Shown here: positions 16,283-26,807 of the stretch, one piece after another
Position numbering within the stretch: position 1 is the stretch's first letter
Layout: every line of letters starts with the position of its first letter
NCBI RefSeq assembly: GCF_019264445.1
Contig: NZ_JAHVAB010000081.1
Coordinates: 107,213 to 171,212 of the forward strand
Direction: 5' to 3'
From: Hydrogenophaga sp.
GTDB lineage: Bacteria; Pseudomonadota; Gammaproteobacteria; Burkholderiales; Burkholderiaceae_C
DNA length: 64,000 nt
The notes under the pieces: model-generated
The model's input: the letters and a program-made list of their open reading frames with translations, nothing else
Told to the model about the DNA's origin: nothing
Database searches by the model: none
Position numbers and translations under genes: made by a program

Positions 16283-16921
16283 TTACACGCCCGCCGACAG
16301 GGTGCTGGCTTCGCGGGCGAGCCGGGCGATGCGCTTCCAGTCGCCCTGGCGCAGCGCATCGGAGGGCGTGAGCCAGGAGCCGCCGGCCATGGCCACGTTG
16401 GGCAGCGCCAGGAAATCGCGCAGGTTGTCGGTGCTCACGCCGCCGGTGGGGCAGAAGCGCACGTCGGGCAGCGGCGCCCCCAGCGCCTTGAGCATGCCGA
16501 TGCCGCCGGCCTGCGAGGCCGGAAACAGCTTCATGAGCGTGAACCCGTGGTCGCGGGCGCGCATCACCTCGCCGGGCGTCATCACGCCGGGAATGAAGGG
16601 CAGGTTGGCCTTGCGCACGGCTTCCACGAGCGCGTCGGTGCAGCCCGGTGACAGGGCGAACTTCGCGCCGGCGTTGATGACCTGTGCGACCTCGGCCGCG
16701 CGGGTCACGGTGCCTGCGCCCAGGTGCATCTTGGGCACGGCGCGCGCCACGGCCTCGATGGCGCGCAGCGCCACGCCGGAGCGCAGGGTGATCTCCATCA
16801 CGTCAATGCCGCCTTCAAGCAGCGCATGCGCCAGTGGCGCCGCCTGCGCCTCGTCGCTCAGGACGATGACGGGCACGACGCGGGAGGTGAAGCTGGGGTG
16901 GGAAAAACAGGTGGTCGTCAT
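16283..16921 (-). CDS. eda: KDPG aldolase (2-dehydro-3-deoxy-phosphogluconate aldolase)
   Basis: 212 residues from the ATG at 16921. It is a TIM-barrel class I aldolase with E43 and R47 (MEITLRS), phosphate-site residues near GAGTVTR (69-74), and the Schiff-base lysine K131 in [13 protein letters not shown]. It splits KDPG into pyruvate and glyceraldehyde-3-phosphate in the Entner-Doudoroff pathway and can also act on hydroxyketoglutarate. It follows edd by 10 bases. Confidence 0.96.
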   Translation of the reverse strand: MTTTCFSHPSFTSRVVPVIVLSDEAQAAPLAHALLEGGIDVMEITLRSGVALRAIEAVARAVPKMHLGAGTVTRAAEVAQVINAGAKFALSPGCTDALVEAVRKANLPFIPGVMTPGEVMRARDHGFTLMKLFPASQAGGIGMLKALGAPLPDVRFCPTGGVSTDNLRDFLALPNVAMAGGSWLTPSDALRQGDWKRIARLAREASTLSAGV

Positions 16922-16931
16922 GGGGTCGGGC

Positions 16932-18812
<1,881 letters not shown>

Positions 18813-18826
18813 CGTGGGGATCTCGG

Positions 18827-19570
18827 TCAGGCCAGCCAGACACTGACGGGCGTGAGGTGTTGGTTGAGCACGAGCGAGACGGGCAGGCTCTCGTCCGCGG
18901 CGCGTTGGGCCTGCTGGAACACGGCGAGCTTGCTGGCGCCGGTGATCGACAGGGCAATTTCGCGTGTGGCCAGCAGGGCTGGCAGGGTGAGCGTGAGGCG
19001 CGGATGTGGTGCGTTCGACGCCGGGCCGGGGCGCAGCCAGGTCACGGGTCCGCTGCCATGCAGCGCACGGGCCAGGCCCGCTGCGCCGGGGAAGATCGAG
19101 GCGGTGTGGCCGTCTTCCCCCATGCCCAGCACGGCCACGTCCATGGGCCAGGGTTGGGCCGCCAGGCGTTCGTTGGCGGCGCCAGCCAGTGCCTCCAGCG
19201 CGCGGTCATCCAGCGAAGCAGGCAGCTGATCGAAGAAGGGCACGAAGTGAGCGGCTGCGGCGGCGCCTTGCAGCAGGTGGGTGCGCACCAGGGCGGTGTT
19301 GCTGTCGGCGTGGTCGTGCGGGACACAGCGCTCGTCCACCAGCAGCACGCTCACGTGCGACCACGCCACGGTCTGCTGGCGCAGCTGCTCGAACATCGCC
19401 ACGGGTGACTTGCCCCCCGAGACCGCGAGCACCGCGTGGCCGCGCGTGGTGATGGCCTCGCGCAGGCGCCGCGCAATGTGGCGCGCCAGCTGCTGTGCGA
19501 GTTCCGCCGTGCTGCCGGCGGGGTGCACCTGCAGCGTGCCGGGTGGAAGGGGCTCGGTGTGCTTGTCCAT
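18827..19570 (-). CDS. pgl: 6-phosphogluconolactonase
   Basis: 247 residues from the ATG at 19570 ([11 protein letters not shown]), four bases beyond the zwf stop; an upstream TTG in the same frame would overlap zwf. SugarP-isomerase-like fold with [28 protein letters not shown] and [14 protein letters not shown], the last being the classic DevB/Pgl motif. It hydrolyses 6-phosphogluconolactone made by Zwf. The tight spacing with zwf and edd gives an uninterrupted oxidative branch into the Entner-Doudoroff pathway. Confidence 0.95.
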   Translation of the reverse strand: MDKHTEPLPPGTLQVHPAGSTAELAQQLARHIARRLREAITTRGHAVLAVSGGKSPVAMFEQLRQQTVAWSHVSVLLVDERCVPHDHADSNTALVRTHLLQGAAAAAHFVPFFDQLPASLDDRALEALAGAANERLAAQPWPMDVAVLGMGEDGHTASIFPGAAGLARALHGSGPVTWLRPGPASNAPHPRLTLTLPALLATREIALSITGASKLAVFQQAQRAADESLPVSLVLNQHLTPVSVWLA

Positions 19571-19574
19571 GTGC

Positions 19575-21050
19575 TCAGGCTTCTTCAACCCAGGCCGAAC
19601 CTTCGCGCGCCATCAGGGCGGAGGAGGCCGCAGGCCCCCAGCTGCCAGCGGTGTAGGGGCGCGGCTTCTCGCTGAGGTTGCGCCAGCCGTCCAGGATGGG
19701 TTCGACCCAGGTCCACGCGGCTTCGAGTTCGTCGCGCCGCATGAAGTGCGTGAGGCGCCCCTTGATCACGTCCATCAGCAGGCGTTCGTAGGCTTCGGCG
19801 CGGCGCGTGCTGAAGGCGGACTCCAGGTCCAGATCGAGGCTCACCGGGCGCAGGCGCATGCCGCTGCCGGGTTCCTTGGCCATCATCTGGAGTTGCACGT
19901 GTTCTTCGGGCTGCAGGCGGATCATCAGGCGGTTGACGGGCTGGCGCGGTGCGTCGGGGAAGATGGTGTAGGGCAGGTCGGCGAACTCGATGACGATCTC
20001 CGAGCGGCGCTCGGCCATGCGCTTGCCCGTGCGCAGGAAGATCGGCACGTTGGCCCAGCGCCAGTTGTTGATGTGGGCGCGCAGCGCCACAAAGGTTTCG
20101 GTGGTGCTGTCGGCAGGCACGTTGTCTTCTTGCAGGTAGCTCACGGCCTTGTCGCCGTTGGAGGCACCCGCTGTGTACTGGCCGCGCACCGTGTCGCGGG
20201 CCACATCGGCCTCGGTCATGGGGCGCAGCGAGCGCAGCACCTTGAGCTTTTCGTCGCGCACGGCGTCGGGGTCGAGCGAGACCGGTGGCTCCATGGCCAC
20301 GATGCACAGCAGCTGCAGCAGGTGGTTCTGCACCATGTCGCGCAGCGCGCCGGTGCCGTCGTAGAAGCCGGCGCGGCTGCCCACGCCCACCGACTCGGCC
20401 ACCGTGATCTGCACGCTCTTGATGTAGGGGCTGCGCCACAGGGGCTCGAAGATGATGTTGCCAAAGCGCAGCACCATGAGGTTTTGCACCGTTTCCTTGC
20501 CCAGGTAGTGGTCGATGCGGAAGGTTTGCGCTTCGGTGAAGTAGCGGCCCACCTCGTCGTTGATGGCGCGTGCCGAGGCCAGGTCGTGGCCCAGCGGCTT
20601 TTCCAGCACCACGCGTGAGCGCGGGTCGATCAACCCCGCGCCGTGCAGGTGTGCGCAGATGCCGGTGAACAGCGTGGGGGCGGTGGCCAGGTAGTACACG
20701 CGGTCCGAGCCCGGCTGCAGGGCGCTGGCGAGCTTGTCAAAGTCGCTGGCCTGGGTGGCATCGATGCACACGTAGTTCAGGCGCGCCAGAAAGCCCAGCC
20801 ACGCGGCATGCTCCAGCGCCGGGGGATCGATGAAGTCGCGCACCTTGTCGTGCACGAAGGCGTTGAAGGCCTGGCGGTCCCAGGGCTGGCGGCCCAGTGC
20901 GTGAATGCGCGTGGCCTCGGGCAGGTTGTTGTGCAGGTGCGCCATGTAGAGCGCGGGCAGCAGCTTGCGCACGGAGAGATCACCGGCACCTCCGAAGATC
21001 ACCAGATCGAGTGGCTCGGTGGAGGTGGATGCGGGCGTCGAGGGTGTCAT
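19575..21050 (-). CDS. zwf: Glucose-6-phosphate 1-dehydrogenase
   Basis: 491 residues. The N-terminal coenzyme motif is FGGAGDLSVRKLLPALY (19-35), a G-G-A-G variant of the commoner GASGDLA. The substrate and catalytic motif RIDHYLGKE is at 178-186 (H181, K185). VLEKPLGHDLASA, GYFDGTGALRDM-like FYDGTGALRDMVQNHLLQ, and RTGKRM further confirm it. It oxidises glucose-6-phosphate with NAD(P). It is first in the five-gene operon; a HexR-type palindrome lies 35 bases upstream of its start. Confidence 0.96.
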   Translation of the reverse strand: MTPSTPASTSTEPLDLVIFGGAGDLSVRKLLPALYMAHLHNNLPEATRIHALGRQPWDRQAFNAFVHDKVRDFIDPPALEHAAWLGFLARLNYVCIDATQASDFDKLASALQPGSDRVYYLATAPTLFTGICAHLHGAGLIDPRSRVVLEKPLGHDLASARAINDEVGRYFTEAQTFRIDHYLGKETVQNLMVLRFGNIIFEPLWRSPYIKSVQITVAESVGVGSRAGFYDGTGALRDMVQNHLLQLLCIVAMEPPVSLDPDAVRDEKLKVLRSLRPMTEADVARDTVRGQYTAGASNGDKAVSYLQEDNVPADSTTETFVALRAHINNWRWANVPIFLRTGKRMAERRSEIVIEFADLPYTIFPDAPRQPVNRLMIRLQPEEHVQLQMMAKEPGSGMRLRPVSLDLDLESAFSTRRAEAYERLLMDVIKGRLTHFMRRDELEAAWTWVEPILDGWRNLSEKPRPYTAGSWGPAASSALMAREGSAWVEEA

Positions 21051-21084
21051 GATCTAATTTAGTTACTTGCGTTTTTGGATTTTA

Positions 21085-21101
21085 TTGTAATCAAGTTACA
21101 A
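21085..21101. promoter_or_regulatory. HexR-type operator in front of zwf
   Basis: TTGTAATCAAGTTACAA has perfect 6-base arms around 5 bases and matches the HexR consensus TGTARTwwwAYTACA at 13 of 15 positions as I remember it. The bottom-strand TACAAT (complement of 21084-21089), a plausible -10 box for zwf, lies inside the left arm. HexR is an RpiR-type regulator that releases DNA on binding KDPG and controls zwf/edd/eda in many proteobacteria. The hexR gene itself is not in the window. Confidence 0.7.
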
Positions 21102-21123
21102 ACCGGGTTCTTTCTGCATGTCC

Positions 21124-21149
21124 GGTGCATCACCTTAACCCGATGCACC
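21124..21149. terminator. Inverted repeat after the PfkB kinase gene
   Basis: GGTGCATC (21124-21131) and GATGCACC (21142-21149) pair perfectly around 10 bases. The repeat begins 24 bases beyond the kinase stop codon (read leftwards) and lies upstream of the zwf promoter region. No T-run follows, so it is either a Rho-assisted end or a regulator site of the zwf operon. Confidence 0.35.
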
Positions 21150-21172
21150 CCGCCTTGCACCTGCGGGATGCA

Positions 21173-22186
21173 TCAGCATGTGTGCACCGAAGGCGGCGCT
21201 GCGCGCAGTCGGGTCTGGACTTCCACCAGGCTGGGCGGCACACAGCCGGTCTGCATCACGCACAGGCTGGCGCTGGCCACTGCATGGGCCAGCAGGTGCC
21301 GCACGTCGTCGTCGGTCAAGGGCATAGGGTCTTCGGTGCCGAGCGGATGCGGCGTGGCGCGCTGCAGCAGGGCCACCAGCAGTCCCGCCAGAAAACTGTC
21401 GCCCGCGCCCACGGTGTCCGCCACCTTGACCGGTGTGGTTTCGCTGGCGTGCCAGGCGCGCCCATCGCGGTGCAGCAGCATGGCGCCCTGCGCGCCGAGC
21501 GTGAGGGCCAGCCAGGTGGCCTGGGTGCGCGCGAGCAGGTCGCGGGCCTGGGCCATCGCATCGCCGCCTTGGAGGGCGAGCAACAGCAGGTCGTCGTCGC
21601 TCGCCTTGATCAGGTGGGCTTGCTGCAGGGCCGCCAACACGCTCTCGCGGTACGCACCCATGTCGGACGCCAGGGCCGGGCGCAGGTTGGCGTCCACCAC
21701 CACCAGCAGGCCCGACGCGCGCTGGGCCTGCAGCCAGGGCAGGTAGCACGGGCTGTCCTCGGGCACCAGCGCGAGGCAGCCCGTGGCCACCACGCGCAGC
21801 GTGGGTGCGGCGGCGCAGGCGGCCTTGAGCCCGGCGGCGTCCACCTCGCGGTCGGCCACGCCGTCGCGGTAGAAGCTGTAGGACGCCTTGCCCTGCGCGT
21901 CGAGCCCGACCACGGCAAGCGAAGTGGGCTGGGGCACGGCGGCTTCGCGCGCCTGCACCACACCGGCTTGCAACAGACCCGCAGCGAGTTCGCGGCCGAA
22001 GCGGTCGTGCGAGAGCGGGTTGAGGTAGAGCGTGCCCACACCCTGCAGGCCCAGCGCCCGGGTGAGGTTGTAAACGGCGCCGCCCGCGCAGGGCCGCAGT
22101 CGGCCGTCGGCCTCTTCGATCATGTCGATCAGGGCTTCGCCGGCGGTGGCGATCTGGAGCGGTGGCGTGTGCTTAGGGAAAACCAT
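21173..22186 (-). CDS. PfkB-family sugar kinase, probably fructokinase
   Basis: 337 residues from the ATG at 22186. The ribokinase/PfkB fold is shown by CAGGAVYNLTRALGLQG near residues 35-50 and the anion-hole motif DTVGAGDSFLAGL near 265-277, whose aspartate (GAGDSF) is the catalytic base. It is divergent from a fructose-type ABC importer and, by position, corresponds to frcK of Sinorhizobium. The product fructose-6-phosphate would go to Pgi. Other keto- or aldose substrates remain possible since the fold does not show specificity. Confidence 0.85.
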   Translation of the reverse strand: MVFPKHTPPLQIATAGEALIDMIEEADGRLRPCAGGAVYNLTRALGLQGVGTLYLNPLSHDRFGRELAAGLLQAGVVQAREAAVPQPTSLAVVGLDAQGKASYSFYRDGVADREVDAAGLKAACAAAPTLRVVATGCLALVPEDSPCYLPWLQAQRASGLLVVVDANLRPALASDMGAYRESVLAALQQAHLIKASDDDLLLLALQGGDAMAQARDLLARTQATWLALTLGAQGAMLLHRDGRAWHASETTPVKVADTVGAGDSFLAGLLVALLQRATPHPLGTEDPMPLTDDDVRHLLAHAVASASLCVMQTGCVPPSLVEVQTRLRAAPPSVHTC

Positions 22187-22189
22187 AAT

Positions 22190-22228
22190 TAAATCCACTT
22201 GATTTATTAACCTGCCGAGAAATATAGT
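22190..22228. promoter_or_regulatory. Promoter of the fructose ABC operon with overlapping palindrome (candidate FrcR operator)
   Basis: TTGATT (22199-22204), 18 bases, then TATAGT (22223-22228) form a sigma-70-like promoter reading rightwards. The palindrome TAAATC-CACTT-GATTTA (22190-22206) covers its -35 box and starts 3 bases from the divergent kinase start codon. AT-rich palindromes of this type are used by ROK/NagC-type repressors, and one is encoded at the end of this operon. Binding is inferred. Confidence 0.6.
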
Positions 22229-22322
22229 TCAACCACCGCGCAGCGACCCTCGTGAAAACCCCAAGAACGCTGCGTTGTGCCCCGATGTCCGCCTTCCCGA
22301 AATGCCCTACAGGAGACAAGCC

Positions 22323-23321
22323 ATGAACCGCATCCCCGCATCCTTCTTCGTCGCCTCCGCCCTGACCCTGGCCGCCAGCGCGGCCATGGCGCAGCCCGTG
22401 ATTGGCCTGATCACCAAGACCGATTCCAACCCCTTCTTCGTGAAGATGAAAGAGGGCGCCGACGCGGAGGCGAAAAAGCTCGGGGCCAAGCTGCTCACGG
22501 CCTCGGGCAAGACCGATGGCGACAACGCCGGGCAGGTGACCGCCATGGAAAACATGATCGCCGCCGGCGCCAAGACCATCCTGCTCGCGCCGAGCGATGC
22601 CAAGGCCATCATCCCGGCCGTGCGGCGGGCGCAGGCGCAGGGCGTGATGGTGATCGCGCTTGACAGCCCGACCGACCCGGTGAGCGCGGTGGATGGCCTG
22701 TTTGCCACCGACAACTACAAGGCCGGCGTGCTGATCGGCCAGTACGCCAAGGCCGCCCTTGGCGGCAAGGCCCCGGTGATCGCCACGCTGGACCTGTTCC
22801 CCGGCCACCCGGTCGGCGCGCAGCGCCACAACGGCTTTCTGCAGGGCTACGGCCTGAAGTCGCTCGACGCCAAGAGCAACGACCTCGCCAAGCCCGCCGA
22901 GGTGGTGTGCATGGCCGACAGCTTTGGCGATGCGGCAAAAGGCCAGACCGGCATGGAAAACTGCCTGCAGAAGAACCCGGGCATCAACGTGGTCTACACG
23001 ATCAACGAGCCCGCCGCCGCGGGCGCCTACAAGGCGCTCAAGGCCGCCGGCAAGGAAAAGGACGTGGTCATCGTCTCGGTGGATGGCGGTTGTGCCGGCA
23101 TCAAGGACGTGGGCGCCGGCGTGATCGCCGCCACCTCGCAGCAGTACCCGCTGCGCATGGCGGCCATGGGTGTGGCGGCGGGCGTGGAATACGCCAAGAC
23201 CGGCAAGAAGGTGAGTGGCTACACCGACACCGGCGTGACGCTGATCGCGGCCAGGCCGGTGGCCGGCGTGGACAGCAAGGATGTGAAGACCGGCATGGAC
23301 CTCTGCTGGGGCAACAAGTAA
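22323..23321 (+). CDS. frcB: Periplasmic sugar-binding protein of CUT2 ABC importer (FrcB-like)
   Basis: 332 residues from the ATG at 22323, with AGGAGA 8 bases upstream. The signal peptide ends near ALTLAASAAMA. The mature protein starts QPVIGLITKTDSNPFFVKMKEGA, the standard opening of ribose/fructose-binding proteins. IVSVDGGCAGIKDV and the ILLAPSDAKAI hinge region follow. It fits FrcB, which binds fructose, and also ribose and mannose in rhizobia. It is first in frcB-frcC-frcA-fucU-frcR. Confidence 0.9.
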   Translation: MNRIPASFFVASALTLAASAAMAQPVIGLITKTDSNPFFVKMKEGADAEAKKLGAKLLTASGKTDGDNAGQVTAMENMIAAGAKTILLAPSDAKAIIPAVRRAQAQGVMVIALDSPTDPVSAVDGLFATDNYKAGVLIGQYAKAALGGKAPVIATLDLFPGHPVGAQRHNGFLQGYGLKSLDAKSNDLAKPAEVVCMADSFGDAAKGQTGMENCLQKNPGINVVYTINEPAAAGAYKALKAAGKEKDVVIVSVDGGCAGIKDVGAGVIAATSQQYPLRMAAMGVAAGVEYAKTGKKVSGYTDTGVTLIAARPVAGVDSKDVKTGMDLCWGNK

Positions 23322-23336
23322 CGCAGGGGCCCGGAC

Positions 23337-24287
23337 ATGAAAGCCAAACTACCTCCCATGGGCACGCTCGGGCCCTTCATTGCCCTGCTGCTGGCTTGTG
23401 CCTTCTTTGCGTCGCAGAGCGACCGCTTCCTCACGCTGCAGAACTTCTCGCTGATCCTGCAGCAGGTGATGGTGGTCGGCACCATCGCCATCGGCCAGAC
23501 GCTGATCATCCTGACCGCGGGCATCGACCTCTCGTGCGGGATGATCATGGCGCTGGGCAGCATCGTCATGACCAAGATGGCGGCCGACTTCGGGTTGTCA
23601 GCGCCGGTGGCGATTGCCCTGGGCATCGGCGCCACCGCGCTGTTTGGCCTGGTCAACGGCCTGCTCGTGACCAAGGCCAAGCTGCCGCCCTTCATCGTCA
23701 CGCTGGGCACGCTCAACATCGCGTTCGCCATCACCCAGCTCTACAGCGGCTCGCAAACCATCACCGACATTCCCGAGGGCATGAACTGGCTGGGGCAGTC
23801 GTTTCGCATCGGCGGCGCCAACGTGCTCTACGGCGTGGTGTTGATGCTGGCGCTTTACCTCGTGACCTGGTTTGCGCTGCGCGAGACCGCGCCCGGGCGC
23901 CACATCTACGCGGTGGGCAACAGCCCCGAGGCCACCCGCCTCACGGGCATTTCCACCGACAAGGTGCTGCTCGGTGTGTACGTGGCGGCCGGTGTGTTCT
24001 ATGGCCTTGCGTCCATGCTGAGCGTGGCGCGCATCGGCGCGGGCGATCCCAACGCCGGGCAAACCGAAAACCTCGATGCCATCACCGCTGTGGTGCTGGG
24101 CGGCACCAGCCTGTTTGGCGGGCGCGGCATCATCCTCGGCACGCTGGTGGGTGCGCTCATCGTGGGTGTGTTCCGCAATGGCCTCACGCTCATGGGCGTG
24201 AGCTCGGTCTATCAAATTCTGGTCACCGGCATCCTGGTCATCCTGGCCGTGGCCACCGACCAGATGTCTCGCAAGGGAGTCCGCTGA
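23337..24287 (+). CDS. frcC: CUT2 sugar ABC importer permease (FrcC/RbsC-like)
   Basis: 316 residues and about ten membrane spans. Typical RbsC-type stretches are AIGQTLIILTAGIDLSCGMIMALGSIV, PFIVTLGTLNIAFAITQLYSGSQTI, HIYAVGNSPEATRLTGIS and AVVLGGTSLFGGRGIILGTLVGALIVGV. It begins 15 bases after frcB and its stop overlaps the frcA start (TGATG). The permease probably works as a homodimer with FrcA. Confidence 0.93.
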   Translation: MKAKLPPMGTLGPFIALLLACAFFASQSDRFLTLQNFSLILQQVMVVGTIAIGQTLIILTAGIDLSCGMIMALGSIVMTKMAADFGLSAPVAIALGIGATALFGLVNGLLVTKAKLPPFIVTLGTLNIAFAITQLYSGSQTITDIPEGMNWLGQSFRIGGANVLYGVVLMLALYLVTWFALRETAPGRHIYAVGNSPEATRLTGISTDKVLLGVYVAAGVFYGLASMLSVARIGAGDPNAGQTENLDAITAVVLGGTSLFGGRGIILGTLVGALIVGVFRNGLTLMGVSSVYQILVTGILVILAVATDQMSRKGVR

Positions 24288-25078
24288 TGAACCCGAACGC
24301 ACCCTTGGTCATTCAGGCCAAAGGCCTGGTGAAGCGCTACGGCCAGGTGACCGCGCTGGACGGCGCCGATTTCGAGCTGCGGGCCGGTGAAATCCTGGCG
24401 GTCATCGGTGACAACGGCGCCGGCAAATCGAGCCTCATCAAGGCCTTGTCCGGCGCCACCATTCCCGATGAAGGCCAGATCCTGCTGGACGGCAAGCCCA
24501 TCCAGTTCAAGAGCCCGATCGATGCGCGCCGCGCCGGCATCGAAACCGTCTACCAGGACCTCGCCGTGGCCCCCGCCATGACCATCGCCGAGAACCTGTT
24601 CCTGGGCCGCGAGATCCGCCGCCCCGGCTTTATGGGTCGCTTCCTGCACATGATCGACAAGAAGCAGATGCTGGCCGAAAGCATTGCGCGCATGAACGAC
24701 CTCAAGGTCGGCATCCGCTCCATGACGCAGGCGGTGGAGACGCTCTCGGGCGGGCAGCGCCAGTGTGTGGCGGTGGCGCGTGCGGCGGCCTTTGCGCAGC
24801 ACGTCGTGATCATGGACGAGCCCACCGCTGCACTCGGTGTGAAGGAAGGCAACATGGTCCTCGAGCTCATCCGCCGCGTGCGCGACAAGGGCCTGCCGGT
24901 GATCCTGATCAGCCACAACATGCCGCACGTGTTCGAGATCGCCGACCGCATCCACATCGCACGGCTGGGCAAGCGCGCGGCGGTGGTCAACCCCAAGGTG
25001 ATCAGCATGAGCGACACCGTGGCCGTGATGACCGGCGCGAAGCTGGCCGAAGAACTCCCCGCAGAGGCGCTGGCGTAA
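24287..25078 (+). CDS. frcA: CUT2 sugar ABC importer ATPase, single-domain (FrcA-like)
   Basis: 263 residues from the ATG at 24287, which overlaps the frcC stop. One nucleotide-binding domain: Walker A GDNGAGKSS near residue 40, signature LSGGQRQCVAVARA near 150, Walker B VVIMDEPTAAL. Most CUT2 importers such as RbsA carry two fused domains (about 500 residues). Single-domain FrcA is the exception known from the Sinorhizobium fructose system, which supports the fructose call. Confidence 0.92.
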   Translation: MNPNAPLVIQAKGLVKRYGQVTALDGADFELRAGEILAVIGDNGAGKSSLIKALSGATIPDEGQILLDGKPIQFKSPIDARRAGIETVYQDLAVAPAMTIAENLFLGREIRRPGFMGRFLHMIDKKQMLAESIARMNDLKVGIRSMTQAVETLSGGQRQCVAVARAAAFAQHVVIMDEPTAALGVKEGNMVLELIRRVRDKGLPVILISHNMPHVFEIADRIHIARLGKRAAVVNPKVISMSDTVAVMTGAKLAEELPAEALA

Positions 25079-25080
25079 CC

Positions 25081-25533
25081 ATGCTCAAAGGCATTGATCC
25101 CCTGCTCAGCCCCGAACTGCTGAAGCTGCTGGCCGAGATGGGCCACGACGACGCGCTGGTGCTGGCCGATGCGAACTTCACCGCCATGAGCCTGGGCGCG
25201 GGCAAGCCCGTGCTGCGCCTGCCCGGCGTGGGCATGGTGCGCACCGTGCAGGCCGTGGCCAGCGTGTTGCCGCTCGCAGCCGATGTGCCGCAGCCGGTGG
25301 CCTACATGCAGGTCGGCGGCACCGAAGCGCCGTACCGCTCGGCCTTGCAGCGCGAGGCGCTCGCGATGCTGGCCACCGAAGGGCTGGAAGAAGGCCAGGC
25401 CGAAGCGGTCGAGCGCTTCGCCTTTTACGAGCGCGTGAAAAAGGCCTACGCCATCGTGGTGACCGGCGAGTTGCAGCCCTGGGGCAATTTCATTCTGCGC
25501 AAGGGTGTCCTCGGCGACACTTTGCGCTCCTGA
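25081..25533 (+). CDS. FucU/RbsD-family sugar mutarotase
   Basis: 150 residues, the family length. The N-terminal active-site region LLKLLAEMGHDDALVLADANF contains the conserved His-Asp (GHDD) and Asp (ADANF), and the C-terminal YAIVVTGELQPWGNFILRKG supplies the Tyr and the usual ending. These enzymes interconvert anomers or pyranose and furanose forms of fucose or ribose. It starts two bases after frcA, so it belongs to the transport operon. The likely role is to speed conversion of the imported sugar form into the one used by the kinase (inference). Confidence 0.88.
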   Translation: MLKGIDPLLSPELLKLLAEMGHDDALVLADANFTAMSLGAGKPVLRLPGVGMVRTVQAVASVLPLAADVPQPVAYMQVGGTEAPYRSALQREALAMLATEGLEEGQAEAVERFAFYERVKKAYAIVVTGELQPWGNFILRKGVLGDTLRS

Positions 25534-25554
25534 TCCGACACCGAAACCGACGCA

Positions 25555-26796
25555 GTGAACCCAGAAGCCGCCACCGAAGCCACCCCTGATGTTGAACCGG
25601 GCGACCAGCCCCGCCTGCGCCCGCGCGGCTCCAACCAGATGGGCATGCGCCAGTTCAATGAACGCGTGGTGCTGCAGGCGCTGCGCGTGCACGGCAGCCT
25701 GGCCAAAGCCGACATCGCGCGCCTCACCGGGCTCACCGCGCAGACCATTGGCCTGATCACCGCGCGGCTGGACGAAGACCAGCTGCTGCGCCGCGAGGCC
25801 CCGGTGCGCGGGCGTGTGGGCCAGCCCTCGGTGCCGCTGGGCCTGCACCCCGATGGCGCGTTCGCCATCGGCATCAAGATCGGCCGCCGCAGCGCCGACT
25901 GGTTGCTGGTCGATTTCACCGGCCAGGTGCGCGAGCGCCTCGTTCTCGACTACGCCTTCCCCGACATCCCGGTGTTGCTGCCGGCGATCAAGGCCAACCT
26001 CAACCGCCTCCTGAAGAAGCTCGGCCCCTTGCAGGACCGCGTGGTGGGCGTGGGCGTGGCCGCGCCGTTTCAGCTGGGTGGCTGGCACCGCATGCTGGGG
26101 CTCACGAGCGAACAGTCCCAGGCCTGGAACGACATCGACCTGGGCGCGGAAGTGCAGCGGCTCACCGACCTTCCGGTGAGCTTCGCCAAAGACACCTCGG
26201 CCGCCTGCGTGGCCGAGCTGCTGCAGGGCCGCGGCCGAGACCTGCGCAACTTCCTCTACCTGTTCATGGACACCTTCGTGGGCGGTGGGCTGGTGCTCAA
26301 CTCGCACCTGCACCGCGGCATTCATGGCAACGCCGCAGCCGTGGCCTCGCTGCCACTGCAGGTCGCGCAGGCGGGTGGCGCGCTGCCGCCGCAGCTGATC
26401 AGCCAGGCGTCACTGTGGGATCTGGAGCAGCGCTACCGCGAGCACGGCCTGGACCCGATGGCCGCCTACGACGCGCGCGCGCTGCAGGCACCCTGGCTGG
26501 TGCACAGCCAGGAGTGGATCGGCCGCGCCGCGCTGGCGCTGGCGCAGTGCGTGGTGTCGGGCACCGCTTTCCTCGATGTGGAGGCGGTGGTGATGGACGG
26601 CGCCGTGGCCCCCGACCTGCTGCGCGCGCTGTGCGAGCAGACCCGCGCCGCCCTGGCCGCCTACGACTGGGAGGGCCTGCACCGGCCGCGTCTGGAACTG
26701 GGCGGCATGGGCTCCGATGCGCGGGCGCTGGGTGGCGCGCTGCTGCCGCTGCACGCCTGCTTTGCGCCCGACCACGAGACGTTTCTGAAAGGCTGA
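25555..26796 (+). CDS. frcR: ROK-family transcriptional regulator (NagC/FrcR-like)
   Basis: 413 residues from a GTG at 25555. The N-terminal winged helix is NERVVLQALRVHGSLAKADIARLTGLTAQTIGLI at about residues 35-70. A ROK sugar-kinase-like domain follows (VVGVGVAAPFQLGG, KDTSAACVAELLQG). The zinc-binding cysteine cluster usual in NagC/Mlc is not apparent in the region after GGGLVLNSHLHRG. It closes the fructose operon, 21 bases after the mutarotase gene. It probably represses from the palindrome at 22190-22206 and is relieved by the sugar or its phosphate. Confidence 0.88.
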   Translation: MNPEAATEATPDVEPGDQPRLRPRGSNQMGMRQFNERVVLQALRVHGSLAKADIARLTGLTAQTIGLITARLDEDQLLRREAPVRGRVGQPSVPLGLHPDGAFAIGIKIGRRSADWLLVDFTGQVRERLVLDYAFPDIPVLLPAIKANLNRLLKKLGPLQDRVVGVGVAAPFQLGGWHRMLGLTSEQSQAWNDIDLGAEVQRLTDLPVSFAKDTSAACVAELLQGRGRDLRNFLYLFMDTFVGGGLVLNSHLHRGIHGNAAAVASLPLQVAQAGGALPPQLISQASLWDLEQRYREHGLDPMAAYDARALQAPWLVHSQEWIGRAALALAQCVVSGTAFLDVEAVVMDGAVAPDLLRALCEQTRAALAAYDWEGLHRPRLELGGMGSDARALGGALLPLHACFAPDHETFLKG

Positions 26797-26807
26797 GCGT
26801 GCGGCGT

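Noticed and set aside
22907..24286. Long in-frame extension upstream of the frcA ATPase
   Set aside because: It overlaps frcB and frcC in another frame; frcA has a proper start overlapping the frcC stop.
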